64,000 nt of DNA from Actinomycetota bacterium (GTDB lineage Bacteria; Actinomycetota; UBA4738; HRBIN12): NCBI GenBank assembly GCA_035697485.1, contig DASSCU010000005.1:1-64000 (forward strand), given 5' to 3'. How positions within the stretch are numbered: position 1 is the first letter of the stretch; the number at the start of each line of letters is the position of its first letter. The position numbers and the translations under genes were made by a program. Below the pieces are notes generated by a model. The model worked only from the letters and a program-made list of their open reading frames with translations, ran no database searches and had not been told where the DNA came from. Below, in pieces: positions 8,310-16,136 of the stretch.

Positions 8310-8315
8310 AGTCTA
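8310..8315 (-). promoter_or_regulatory. -10 element TAGACT, leaderless chrA
   Basis: On the minus strand TAGACT is followed by 6 nt and GTG 8303, which supports that start over ATG 8297. Confidence 0.45.
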
Positions 8316-8362
8316 TGGGCCTCGGGTGAGAGGCCGAGCCTTCCATTGGCTTTGGCCGGCGA

Positions 8363-8418
8363 CTTGGCAGGGATCTCCGTGTTCCCACGCAGGCAGAACT
8401 ACGGAGGTCCTTGCCAAG
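8363..8418. repeat. Dispersed hairpin repeat, copy 1
   Basis: CTTGGCAGGGATCTCCGT (8363-8380) pairs with ACGGAGGTCCTTGCCAAG (8401-8418). This is an 18-bp stem whose only two irregular positions are G-U type pairs, with a 20-nt loop. A closely similar element is at 43181-43250; both share GGCAGGGA, CTCCGT and GAACTACGGAGGTCCTTG. It lies between the dsrE stop and the chrA start. It may be a REP-like mobile repeat or a structured RNA. Confidence 0.7.
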
Positions 8419-8492
8419 CTGCGTCGAGCGAACGCCACCCCGTCCCTCGGTCCGGCCGAAGCCCGACCGGGGCCGACCCCGCTGACGGCCCT

Positions 8493-9074
8493 CTAGATGA
8501 ACAGCGAGACAGCGGCGTCACGCATGTTCGCGAGCGCGGTCGCCGCGCCGATCGGCTCCTCGAGCCCGTCGATCAGGTCGGACCGCTTCAGCCCGAGCAA
8601 GTCCATCGTCATCTGGCACGGGATCAGCCGCACGCCGAGGTCCTGCGCGGTCTCGATCAACTCCTCGGGCGCTGCGACCCGGCGATCGCCGGCGAGCTTC
8701 TTGAACATCGCCGGTCCGGCACCGGCGAAGTTGTAGTGCGACAGCTTCGCCTTCTGCGCCGATCCGGGGTTCATCGCGCTCATCATCTTCTGCATCCAGT
8801 TGTCGCCTGTGAGGCGCACCCCGGGCTTCACGATCGCGAACAGGCCCCAGAAGGTAAAGAACACCGTCGACTCCATGCCGCTGGCGGCGGCCGTGGTGGC
8901 GAGGATCGTGGTCGGCCAGATGCGGTCGAGGTCCCCGCCCCAGGCGATGATCGTCAGCTTGTTCGTCTTCTTGACGGCGCCCGATGACGCCTCTTCCAGC
9001 GCCTCGATGCGAGCCAGGAGCTCGGCGTAGGTCGGCTCGGCTCCCTCGAGCACCCGGTCCTCGGTCGTGGCCAC
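8493..9074 (-). CDS. DsrE/DsrF/DrsH-like sulfur-relay protein
   Basis: From GTG 9074, 193 residues: an acidic N-terminus with a short helix (TYAELLARIEALEEA), then KLTIIAWGGDLDRIWPTTIL and FFTFWGLFAIVKPGVRL, and near the end IPCQMTMDLLGL with the conserved Cys of the DsrE2/DrsH subgroup. Such proteins accept or hand on persulfide sulfur. The start begins one nucleotide after the stop of the tusA-type gene, so the two form an operon. Longer in-frame versions reaching 9203 overlap tusA and were not adopted. Confidence 0.85.
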   Translation of the reverse strand: MATTEDRVLEGAEPTYAELLARIEALEEASSGAVKKTNKLTIIAWGGDLDRIWPTTILATTAAASGMESTVFFTFWGLFAIVKPGVRLTGDNWMQKMMSAMNPGSAQKAKLSHYNFAGAGPAMFKKLAGDRRVAAPEELIETAQDLGVRLIPCQMTMDLLGLKRSDLIDGLEEPIGAATALANMRDAAVSLFI

Positions 9075-9075
9075 G

Positions 9076-9309
9076 TCAGACCTTCCGCACGAGGTAGCGG
9101 TATTCGCCGTCGGCCTCGTTCGACTCGAGCAATTCGTTGCCGCTGATCTCGGCCCAGCTCGGGATGTCGGAGCGAGAGCCAGGATCGGTCGCGAGCAACT
9201 CAAGCAGGTCGCCCGAGGACGCTTCCTTCAGCGCCTTGGCGAGGGTGACGAGCGGCCCGGGGCACGACTGGCCCCTGGCATCGACGATGGTGGAAACGGT
9301 CGTGAACAC
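9076..9309 (-). CDS. tusA: TusA-family sulfur carrier protein
   Basis: 77 residues of the SirA/TusA fold with the persulfide-carrying cysteine in the CPxP motif (DARGQSCPGPLVTLAKAL). It starts at GTG 9309 after a GGAGGT ribosome binding site. Followed at once by the DsrE-type gene, it probably hands sulfur to that partner in sulfur oxidation, sulfite handling or thio-cofactor supply. A palindrome at 9452-9463 upstream could control the pair. Confidence 0.88.
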   Translation of the reverse strand: MFTTVSTIVDARGQSCPGPLVTLAKALKEASSGDLLELLATDPGSRSDIPSWAEISGNELLESNEADGEYRYLVRKV

Positions 9310-9451
9310 GGGTGCACCTCCGGTGCGGTGGTGGGACGAGGAGCGGAGCGGTGGAGCGCGCGGCGCGAAGCGCCGTCCCTGGTCAGCAGGAACAGCAGAT
9401 GCGATCGGGGATCATGGCCCCCACGATGCCGGCTTCGCGCGTGCAGATCAT

Positions 9452-9463
9452 TTGCAGGTGCAA
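9452..9463. promoter_or_regulatory. Palindrome TTGCA-GG-TGCAA, candidate operator of tusA/dsrE
   Basis: TTGCA (9452-9456) and TGCAA (9459-9463) flank 2 bp, about 145 bp upstream of the tusA-type start, in an AT-richer pocket (9447-9470). The form resembles sites used by ArsR-type regulators. No regulator gene is adjacent. Confidence 0.35.
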
Positions 9464-9520
9464 CAGTTTAGACCACCCCGGTGTTCCCGGGCAAACGAAT
9501 GACCGGAGCCCGTATCGCGG

Positions 9521-9546
9521 TAGGCTGGCCACACATGAGGCGCTGA
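9521..9546 (+). promoter_or_regulatory. -10 box and three-codon leaderless uORF before the ABC-F gene
   Basis: TAGGCT (9521-9526), 8 nt, then ATG AGG CGC TGA (9535-9546), a Met-Arg-Arg peptide ORF. The main ABC-F start follows 63 nt later at GTG 9609. ABC-F resistance genes are often controlled by ribosome stalling on short leader ORFs, so this is a candidate attenuator. The rest of the gap 9310-9608 holds only the palindrome at 9452-9463. Confidence 0.4.
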
Positions 9547-9608
9547 TCCGACTAGGACCGCTCGTCGCGTGCCGGGGATTCGGCGCGCCCGTCCACCGGA
9601 GTCGTCTC

Positions 9609-11234
9609 GTGTCCAGTTCCTCGTCTCAACTCTCAGCCCGTTCCGTGTCCAAATCGCTTGGCGGCATCGTCGTGCTCGATGACGTCACTCTGCGGGTCGG
9701 ACCTCGCTCGCGGATCGGACTACTCGGGCCGAACGGGGTGGGCAAGTCCACGTTGCTGCGGATCCTCGCGGGCGTCGAGGTGCCGGACGAGGGGCAGGTC
9801 GAACGCTCTCCTGCATCCCTCACCGTGGGGCTGCTCGATCAGGAGCCGGGCGGGGCCGCGGGGGAGACCGTGGACACCTTCCTCGCGAGGCGCACGGGCA
9901 TCGACACCTTAGCCGCCACTCTCGAGGCCGCCTCGGCGGCGATGTCGGACGACCTCACGAGCATCGAAGCGTACACGGAGGCGCTCGAACGGTTCGACCG
10001 GCTCGGGGGACACGACTTCGATAGCCGAGCTTCGGCGATGGCAGCCGAGCTCGGACTGCCCGATCTCCAGACCCCGATGGACACCCTGTCGGGAGGACAA
10101 CGCACCCGTGCGGCGCTGGCGGCGATCGAACTCGCTCGCGTCGACGTGCTCCTGCTCGACGAGCCGACGAACGACCTCGACGCCGAGGCGCTCTCGCGGC
10201 TCGAAGCGTTCGTACAGGCGTTCCCCGGTGGCATCGTCGTGGTCTCACACGATCGAGCTTTCCTCGATACCTGCCTGCACGGCTTCCTGGAGTTGGATGC
10301 CTTCACGCGCCGGGCCAGCGGGTTCACCGGCACGTTTAGCGAGTACGTGGCCGAACGCGAGCAACGACGCAGACAGCAGCGCATCGCCCACGACGCCGCG
10401 GTGGCGGAACGCGCTCGGCTTCAGCGGCGTGCCCATGAGTTACGACGGGAAGCCGTCAGCGCCGAGGGGCGCGCCAGACGCTCCGACGAGCCGGACAAGT
10501 TCGTCCGCTTCGCGAAGATCACACGCGCCCAGGGCCACGCATCGGGTGCCGTCAGGCTCGAACGCCAACTCGAGCGCATCGAGGTGCCCGACGCGCCGAG
10601 GAACCGATGGACCTTGCACATCGACCTCGCCCCCGTGACACGGGGCGGCGATGTGGTTGTCCGCCTGACCGGCGCCGTCGTCGACCGTGGATCGTTCCAC
10701 TTCGGCCCCCTGGACCTCGATATCGCCCGCGGCGACCGGGTGGCGCTCATCGGGCCCAACGGCAGCGGGAAGACGACCTTGCTGAGGACGATCGCCGGTG
10801 AGCTGCCGCTCACGGCCGGGCGACAGACGATCGGTCCCAGTGTCGTGCCCGGCGTGCTCGATCAGGACCGCGCGCCGTTCCTGCGAGGCGAGGACTTGCT
10901 CGCGATGGTCGCTCGCGCATCGGGCTTGACGGGCGCCGAGGCGCGATCGCTGCTCGCGAAGTTCGAGCTGGAGGCCGACGACGTCACGAGGCCGTCCGAG
11001 GAGCTCTCGCCCGGGGAGCGGACCCGAGCGATGCTCGCGGTCCTCGCGGCCCGACGCACGAACCTCCTGCTGCTCGACGAACCCACGAACCACCTGGACC
11101 TCGACGCGATCGAACAGCTCGAGCACGCGCTGTCCGACTTCGACGGTACGTTCGTGATCGCGACGCACGACCGGCGATTGCTGCAGACGATCGGCGTCAC
11201 CAGAGCGATCGAACTCGGCCGTGAGACCGGCTAG
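9609..11234 (+). CDS. ABC-F family ATPase (ribosome-acting)
   Basis: 541 residues with two ABC domains and no membrane segment. First domain: LLGPNGVGKSTLL, signature LSGGQRTRAAL, Walker B LLLDEPTNDLD. Second: LIGPNGSGKTTLL, LSPGERTRAML, LLLDEPTNHLD. Between them is a basic, helical linker (about residues 250-330). Known family role: binding the ribosomal E-site, as translation factors or in antibiotic resistance by target protection. Which applies here is unknown. GTG 9609 begins just before the first domain; the longer in-frame extension upstream lacks family similarity. It overlaps the convergent metalloprotease gene by 4 nt. Confidence 0.88.
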   Translation: MSSSSSQLSARSVSKSLGGIVVLDDVTLRVGPRSRIGLLGPNGVGKSTLLRILAGVEVPDEGQVERSPASLTVGLLDQEPGGAAGETVDTFLARRTGIDTLAATLEAASAAMSDDLTSIEAYTEALERFDRLGGHDFDSRASAMAAELGLPDLQTPMDTLSGGQRTRAALAAIELARVDVLLLDEPTNDLDAEALSRLEAFVQAFPGGIVVVSHDRAFLDTCLHGFLELDAFTRRASGFTGTFSEYVAEREQRRRQQRIAHDAAVAERARLQRRAHELRREAVSAEGRARRSDEPDKFVRFAKITRAQGHASGAVRLERQLERIEVPDAPRNRWTLHIDLAPVTRGGDVVVRLTGAVVDRGSFHFGPLDLDIARGDRVALIGPNGSGKTTLLRTIAGELPLTAGRQTIGPSVVPGVLDQDRAPFLRGEDLLAMVARASGLTGAEARSLLAKFELEADDVTRPSEELSPGERTRAMLAVLAARRTNLLLLDEPTNHLDLDAIEQLEHALSDFDGTFVIATHDRRLLQTIGVTRAIELGRETG

Positions 11235-12028
11235 GGCACCGCGGGGGTGGTCAGGCAGCCTTCCGAGCGACCGAGTCGACTCAGACCCTCGAGGTCGCCC
11301 GGACCGAGGCCGGCGACCCCTCCCCCGGCCGGATGCATCAGCTGACCGCGCTCGTCGACGTGATCGAGGCCCATCACGTGCCCCCACTCGTGCAACACGA
11401 CCGGTCCCTGAGCGTCCGGGAAGCCGAAGCCGGGAGGGTTCGGGTCGTCGGCGTTGATCGCGATCCATCCGCTCACGATCACGTCGGCTCCGCGCGGGGT
11501 GAACGGCGCCGCGACACCAGCCGCGACCTCGCCGTCGCTGTCGAACGACACCGACGACGTGTCGGGGTCGACCCAGGTGACGAGCACCGGCGCCCATCGA
11601 TCGCCGTAGCGATCGGCCTGCACCATGTCGCGGCGGCGTACCAACACCTCGTCGGTCAGCCCGTCGTAGAAGAACGTGATGCCGGTCGCCGCGGAGATCC
11701 GACGCACTGATTCCTGCACGTCGTCGAGCGACCCGACGGGGGCCTCGGCGACGTTGACCACGTAGTGTACGGGCTCACACGGATTCCATCGGACGGGATC
11801 TCCGTCGAGGTCGCGCGCGATGAACCGGTACTCGTCGGTGTGTTCGGACGGGTCGTAGCGGATCACGAACGACGTGGCCAGCCCGCCGAGCATCATCACG
11901 ATCGTGATCAGCGCGGATCCGACGATCCAGGCCGGGAAGCGTCGGCGGGGCGGCAGCGGCTCGAAGGGTGGCCAGGCCTCCGGCAGGAGGTCGGGGCGAG
12001 GCGGCACCGGGGGAAGCGTCGTGGTCAA
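11231..12028 (-). CDS. Membrane-anchored matrixin-like zinc metalloprotease
   Basis: 265 residues: a proline-rich cytoplasmic start, one membrane helix (about residues 33-55), then an extracytoplasmic domain with VVLHEWGHVMGLDHVDERGQ, the HExGHxxGxxH zinc site of metzincins, and LMHP as the likely Met-turn. This fits M10/matrixin-type peptidases, with the catalytic domain outside the cell. The start codon appears to be TTG 12028, supported by GAGGAG 6 nt upstream; an internal GTG is possible. Its substrate is unknown. Confidence 0.82.
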   Translation of the reverse strand: MTTTLPPVPPRPDLLPEAWPPFEPLPPRRRFPAWIVGSALITIVMMLGGLATSFVIRYDPSEHTDEYRFIARDLDGDPVRWNPCEPVHYVVNVAEAPVGSLDDVQESVRRISAATGITFFYDGLTDEVLVRRRDMVQADRYGDRWAPVLVTWVDPDTSSVSFDSDGEVAAGVAAPFTPRGADVIVSGWIAINADDPNPPGFGFPDAQGPVVLHEWGHVMGLDHVDERGQLMHPAGGGVAGLGPGDLEGLSRLGRSEGCLTTPAVP

Positions 12029-12102
12029 GGGAGGCTCCTCGCGAAGCGGGCGCTACCCATGCATCGTAGGGGAGGTCCGCGGTCTTGAGGACGGCCGCTC
12101 GA

Positions 12103-12108
12103 TACCAT
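12103..12108 (+). promoter_or_regulatory. -10 element TACCAT, leaderless beta-helix gene
   Basis: TACCAT, 7-nt spacer, then GTG 12116. Confidence 0.5.
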
Positions 12109-12115
12109 CGGCGCC

Positions 12116-13657
12116 GTGAACCTGCGCACCTCCGTCGGAGGTCTCGGTCCCCTCGCGCTCGTCGTCGCGGTGAGCGTCGCGTGCATCGCGTCGGGGGCGC
12201 TGCCTTCGGCGGCGCACGAGGACGACGAGACCTTCCGAGTGAATACGACCTTCGACGGGTTCGACGGCGTGTGCGACGAGCACTGCTCACTTCGGGATGC
12301 GATCGCAGCGGCCGCCCCACGCGACACCGTGCGGGTGCCTCCCGGGTTCTACGCGTTGACGTTGACCGGGAGCGGCGGCGTCGGTCGAGGGGACATCGAT
12401 CTGCGCTCGGCGATCACGATCGAGGGTGGAGGCGAGACCGGGGTCTTCATCGACGCGTCGTCGCTCGGGCAGCGAGCCTTCACGCTCGGGACGGCGACCG
12501 TTGGCAAGCGATACGTGCTGGAGGGGCTCACGATCTTCGGGGCGCACGATCCGTCGACCGACGGAGCCGCGGTCAAGCTGGTGGGCGGAACCGGCGTGCT
12601 GAACCGCGTGACGGTCTCCGGCTCGCAAGGCGGGCACGGCGGGGCGGTCTGGACCGGCCTCGGCACATCGCTGAGGACGACTGATTCGCTCTTCATCGGG
12701 AACGCCGCCGCCGGCACCGGCGGAGCGATCCACAGCGAGGGGGCCCTCTCGGTCGAAGGGGTGTCGGTGACGGGCAACACCGCGACCGACGGAGGCGGGA
12801 TCTCGGCAACGGGGTCGCTCACGAAGATGGCGGCCTCGACGATCGCGGGGAACACCGCGACGGGATCCGGCGGTGGGCTGTACCTCGACGGACCAGCCGA
12901 GTTGTCCTCCATGACGATCGCGGAGAACGAGGGCGCACGCGGCGGCGGGATCCGGCGCCCGTCGGCGGCGGCTGGCGACGCGACCGTCCGCTCGTCGATC
13001 GTCTCGGACAACACGGCGGCCGACGGACGTGACTGCTCGGGGGACCTCGGCTCGCTCGGTGGGAACGCGGGCTTCGCGACGAGCTGCGGCCTCCGGGCGC
13101 CGACCGATCGCACCGGCGACGATCCGCAACTGCGACGGCTCGGGCCCAACGGCGGGCCGACCCCGACGATGGCGCTCCGCCCGTCGAGCCCGGCGATCGG
13201 GAGCGGGATCGAGTGCTCGCGCCGCGACCAGCGGGGCGCCCCGCGCGACCGGCGGTGCGATGCCGGGGCCTACGAGCTCGTGCGATGCCTCGGCAAGTCC
13301 GTGAACATCGTGGGCACACCCGACGAGGACGAGCTCAGCGGTGGCCGCAGGCCCGACGTCTTCCTCGGCATGGGTGGCGACGACGAGTTCCAGGGTTCGA
13401 TCGGGAAGGACCGTGCGTGCGGCGGTCCTGGCAACGACCTGCTGATCGCGGGGCCGGGCGAAGACCGGTTCGACGGCGAGACGGGGAACGACCGCGTGAA
13501 GGGTGAATCCGGCGGCGACTGGATCTGGGGCGGAGCCGGCCGCGACCGGCTCGTCGGGGGCCCCGGCGACGACCAGTGCCAGGCCGAGCGGCGCGACCGC
13601 GACCCCAGAGGCTGCGAGATCCTCGTGACCGGGGCGGCCCGGCGGACCGCTACCTGA
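12116..13657 (+). CDS. Secreted right-handed beta-helix protein with C-terminal calcium-binding repeats
   Basis: 513 residues. A signal peptide (LVVAVSVACIASGALPSAAHE) is followed by NTTFDGFDGVCDEHCSLRDA, the CSLREA-type motif at the entry of many secreted beta-helix proteins. Next come Gly/Ala-rich helix rungs and DPQLRRLGPNGGPTPTMAL, common at the end of this fold. From about residue 400 there are GGxGxD-type nonapeptides (GMGGDDEF, GGPGNDLL, GGAGRDRL, GGPGDDQC), like RTX/hemolysin repeats. It is probably a cell-surface or secreted adhesin or polysaccharide-binding protein. The last 8 nt overlap the convergent sodX gene. Confidence 0.8.
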   Translation: MNLRTSVGGLGPLALVVAVSVACIASGALPSAAHEDDETFRVNTTFDGFDGVCDEHCSLRDAIAAAAPRDTVRVPPGFYALTLTGSGGVGRGDIDLRSAITIEGGGETGVFIDASSLGQRAFTLGTATVGKRYVLEGLTIFGAHDPSTDGAAVKLVGGTGVLNRVTVSGSQGGHGGAVWTGLGTSLRTTDSLFIGNAAAGTGGAIHSEGALSVEGVSVTGNTATDGGGISATGSLTKMAASTIAGNTATGSGGGLYLDGPAELSSMTIAENEGARGGGIRRPSAAAGDATVRSSIVSDNTAADGRDCSGDLGSLGGNAGFATSCGLRAPTDRTGDDPQLRRLGPNGGPTPTMALRPSSPAIGSGIECSRRDQRGAPRDRRCDAGAYELVRCLGKSVNIVGTPDEDELSGGRRPDVFLGMGGDDEFQGSIGKDRACGGPGNDLLIAGPGEDRFDGETGNDRVKGESGGDWIWGGAGRDRLVGGPGDDQCQAERRDRDPRGCEILVTGAARRTAT

Positions 13658-14051
13658 CCCGGCGCCGCCGGTCGGGCGGCCAATACACGAGCAACACCTT
13701 CGCCTTCAGCTCGTCGGCGCGCACCGGTCCGAACTGGCGCGAGTCCGTCGACGCCGGCTCGTAGTCGCCGACGACCCAGTACTCGTCGTCGGCGAGCGTC
13801 CGGTCGCCGACGCGATCGCCGGGCATGCCCACGATGCGCTTGACCATCTCGTAGCCGGGCCGGCCGGGATGCTCCACCACGACGACGTCGTCGCGCTCGT
13901 ACCGCGACGGGCTCGCGACCATCGCCCAGTCGCCAGGGGCGAGCGTCGGCGCCATCGATCCACCCTCGATCTCGACCCGTGAGGGCTTCCAGCGGAGACA
14001 GGCCCACGCCACCCCCGCCGCCGCTACGGCTGTCGCGCCGAGCCCGGCCAC
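13650..14051 (-). CDS. sodX: SodX, nickel-SOD maturation protease (signal peptidase I fold)
   Basis: About 133 residues from GTG 14051; longer in-frame starts overlap sodN and encode unrelated sequence. There is one N-terminal membrane helix, then EIEGGSMAPTLAPGDW with the catalytic Ser, YEMVKRIVGMPGDRV with the catalytic Lys, and YWVVGDYEPASTDSRQFGPV, the peptidase S26 box. Short S26 proteins next to sodN remove the SodN propeptide so that the nickel hook can form. The divergent arrangement, with 97 bp between the two starts, supports this. Confidence 0.85.
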   Translation of the reverse strand: MAGLGATAVAAAGVAWACLRWKPSRVEIEGGSMAPTLAPGDWAMVASPSRYERDDVVVVEHPGRPGYEMVKRIVGMPGDRVGDRTLADDEYWVVGDYEPASTDSRQFGPVRADELKAKVLLVYWPPDRRRRVR

Positions 14052-14108
14052 CCGTTTCCGACCGCGATGGTAGGTTTCGATCGAACGGGAACCGGAGACC
14101 GTTCCGTC

Positions 14109-14123
14109 GGAACCGCCGGTTCC
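14109..14123 (+). promoter_or_regulatory. Leader hairpin of sodN
   Basis: GGAACC-GCC-GGTTCC is a perfect 6-bp inverted repeat in the sodN leader, ending 25 nt before the ATG and just upstream of the AAGGAGGG ribosome binding site. It could be an operator (for example of a nickel-dependent Fur-type repressor) or an RNA stem. It is too short to decide. Confidence 0.35.
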
Positions 14124-14148
14124 ATCGTCGGAAGAAGGAGGGCCATCC

Positions 14149-14541
14149 ATGTTGGAAGCATTCCTCAAGCCGCACCGCCGCGTCCACGCACACTGCGACC
14201 TGCCGTGCGGTGTGTACGACCCGGCGCAGGCCCGCATCGAGGCCGAGTCGGTCAAGGCGTGCCAGGAGAAGTACCAAGGCAGCGACGACGACGTCTTCAA
14301 GGAGCGTGCGGTCTCGATCAAGGAGGAGCGCGCCGACCTGGTCAAGCACCACCTGTGGGTGCTGTGGACCGACTACTTCAAGCCCGAGCATCTCGAGAAG
14401 TTCCCGGAGCTGCACGAGAAGTTCTGGCAGGCCACGAAGCTCGCCGGCGACTCGAAGAAGTCGCAGGACCCGGCGCAGGGCCAGCAGCTGCTCGACGCGG
14501 TCGACGAGATCGGCAAGGTCTTCTGGGAGACCAAGAGCTAG
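14149..14541 (+). CDS. sodN: Nickel superoxide dismutase
   Basis: 130 residues. The nickel hook HCDLPCGVY begins at His15 after a 14-residue propeptide; after cleavage His1, Cys2 and Cys6 bind nickel. The remainder is the helical bundle of Ni-SOD (ESVKACQEKYQ, HHLWVLWTDYFKPEHLEKFP). It converts superoxide to oxygen and peroxide in the cytoplasm as a hexamer. A strong AAGGAGGG site precedes ATG 14149, unlike most genes here. A strong hairpin terminator follows at 14558. Confidence 0.97.
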   Translation: MLEAFLKPHRRVHAHCDLPCGVYDPAQARIEAESVKACQEKYQGSDDDVFKERAVSIKEERADLVKHHLWVLWTDYFKPEHLEKFPELHEKFWQATKLAGDSKKSQDPAQGQQLLDAVDEIGKVFWETKS

Positions 14542-14557
14542 CGCTGAACGGTGAGAG

Positions 14558-14594
14558 CCGGTGGGCCGGGGCCGTCGGATCCCCGGCCCACCGG
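14558..14594 (+). terminator. Strong GC hairpin after sodN
   Basis: A perfect 14-bp stem: CCGGTGGGCCGGGG (14558-14571) pairs with CCCCGGCCCACCGG (14581-14594) around a 9-nt loop, 16 nt after the sodN stop. There is no T-run, as is common in actinobacterial terminators. Confidence 0.75.
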
Positions 14595-14652
14595 ACGATG
14601 CGCCCCCTCGGCGCACACTCGGTGCCGGACCTGGTCGAACCACACCCGTCCA

Positions 14653-14680
14653 GCTCCCGGGCCGCGGGCAGCCCGGGAGC
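14653..14680. other. Second perfect hairpin in the sodN-ychF gap
   Basis: GCTCCCGGGC (14653-14662) and GCCCGGGAGC (14671-14680) form a 10-bp stem with an 8-nt loop. It is separate from the sodN terminator and about 180 nt before the YchF-like start. It may be a second terminator or part of a structured RNA. Confidence 0.45.
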
Positions 14681-14778
14681 GGACCTGGCGGAGCGAGGTG
14701 GGTCTGGCGGCACCCCGCCCCGCCCGGTCTCGTTCGTACCATCGGCTCCCGGGCCCGTTGCGGCGCATGGGACCAAGG

Positions 14779-14809
14779 GCGGTTCGTAGGGTCCGATGGG
14801 CCGAACCGC
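14779..14809. other. Third inverted repeat in the sodN-ychF gap
   Basis: GCGGTTCG (14779-14786) and CGAACCGC (14802-14809) with a 15-nt spacer. It lies just upstream of the -10 box of the YchF-like gene (14845) and may be an operator or a stem. No gene was found in 14542-14859. Confidence 0.35.
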
Positions 14810-14844
14810 GCCCCCGGCCGAACGGACCCGCGAACGCCCCCTGT

Positions 14845-14850
14845 TAGGCT
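14845..14850 (+). promoter_or_regulatory. -10 element TAGGCT of the YchF-like gene
   Basis: TAGGCT, 9 nt, then ATG 14860, without a ribosome binding site. Confidence 0.5.
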
Positions 14851-14859
14851 CGCCGACCG

Positions 14860-15840
14860 ATGAGGGACGTGGGCCTGGTCGGGGTGGCGTACAGTGGGAA
14901 GTCCACGCTGTTCACCGCCCTCACCCGAGCCGGATCGCACGGCGGACAGGCCAACGTCGCCGTCGTCTCGGTGCCCGACGCTCGCCTGCAGGTGCTCACC
15001 GAGATGGAGCGATCGGCCAGGACCGTTGCGGCGCAGGTGCGGTTCGTGGACATCCCCGGCGGTGTGTCGAGCGCCCAGGGCATCGCCAAGCTGCGCGAGG
15101 TCGACGCGCTCGCGGTCGTGCTCCGCTGCTTCGGGGCCGACGCCGCGCCGCTCGACGAGCTGGAGACGGTCCGTGCGGCGCTGCTGCTCGCCGACCTCGG
15201 CGTGATCGAGAGCGCGCTCGAGAAGGCGGTCAAGAAGGCGCGCCAGAAGCCCGGTCTCGAGGTCGACGCGTTGCAGCGAGCGAAGGAGGCTTTGGAGGCC
15301 GAGACGCCGCTGCGCGACGCCGGCGTGTCCGACGAGGACGCCGTGCACCTTCGGGGCATCGCGCCCCTGACCCTGAAGCCCGAGGTCGTCGTCGCGAACC
15401 TCGAGGAGGGTCTCGAGGTGCCGCCGGAGCTCGCCGTCGCCGGAGCGGTCGGCGTGTACGCCTCGATCGAGGCCGAGACCGCCGAGATGGACGCCGACGA
15501 GGCCCGCGCGCTGCTCGAGGAGTTCGGCGTGTCACAACCGGGGCTCGAGACCGTGATCGAGGCCTGCTACCGAGCGCTCGACCTCATCACGTTCCTCACG
15601 ACCGGTGAGGACGAGACCCGCGCGTGGGAGGTCCGGCGCGGCGCGAAGGCTCCCGAGGCGTCGGGCGTGATCCACACCGACCTCGAGCGTGGGTTCATCC
15701 GGGCCGAGGTGATCGGCTACGGCGAGCTCGTGGCCGCCGGTTCCATGGAATCGGCGAAGGCTGCGGGCAGGATCCGCGTCGAGGGCAAGGACTACGAGGT
15801 GCAGGAAGGCGACATTTTGCACGTGCGCTTCGCGGTCTGA
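14860..15840 (+). CDS. ychF: YchF/Obg-like P-loop ATPase
   Basis: 326 residues. Seen: P-loop GVAYSGKSTLFTALT at the very N-terminus, switch/G3 FVDIPGG, a helical hairpin (about residues 130-160), VVANLEEG in place of NKxD as in ATP-preferring YchF, and a C-terminal TGS-like domain ending SGVIHTDLERGFIRAEVIGY and QEGDILHVRF. YchF binds ribosomes and acts in translation and stress control. It is shorter than the common form (about 360 residues), mainly in the middle part, and the P-loop wording differs from the usual GLPNVGKST, so it may be a divergent paralogue. Confidence 0.85.
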   Translation: MRDVGLVGVAYSGKSTLFTALTRAGSHGGQANVAVVSVPDARLQVLTEMERSARTVAAQVRFVDIPGGVSSAQGIAKLREVDALAVVLRCFGADAAPLDELETVRAALLLADLGVIESALEKAVKKARQKPGLEVDALQRAKEALEAETPLRDAGVSDEDAVHLRGIAPLTLKPEVVVANLEEGLEVPPELAVAGAVGVYASIEAETAEMDADEARALLEEFGVSQPGLETVIEACYRALDLITFLTTGEDETRAWEVRRGAKAPEASGVIHTDLERGFIRAEVIGYGELVAAGSMESAKAAGRIRVEGKDYEVQEGDILHVRFAV

Positions 15841-16072
15841 GGATCAAACATCCCGATGCCTGACCCCTCGCACGCCACGCCGGACAGCTCGCTCGTGATG
15901 CCGACCCGTTCCACTCCTCCGCATTCAAGCGTGGCACCGGGGCAACCCTTCGGACAGCAGGAACCGCGGGGCCCGTGGTCCGGGCGGACCCCGATCGAGC
16001 ACCCCCCACCCGCCAGCCGATCGAGATCCTCGACCCTGCAGATCGGCAGACCTCCCGAGAGCGGGCGGAACG

Positions 16073-16078
16073 GCCCGC
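16073..16078. other. Gap 15841-16136 with a weak hairpin
   Basis: This 296-bp gap shows no convincing gene. GCGGGC (16061-16066) and GCCCGC (16073-16078) form a weak 6-bp hairpin. The AT-poor composition shows no clear -10 box; the next gene instead has a strong ribosome binding site. Confidence 0.25.
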
Positions 16079-16136
16079 GTGACCTGCACCCCATCGAGCG
16101 CACACTGGAGATGGAACGAGCCGGGAGGTGACGCAC

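Noticed and set aside
13270-15348. A 692-residue minus-strand ORF across sodN and the YchF-like gene
   Set aside because: It runs antisense to well-supported genes; long shadow ORFs are expected in GC-rich DNA. The sodX frame is the minus-strand gene that matters here.
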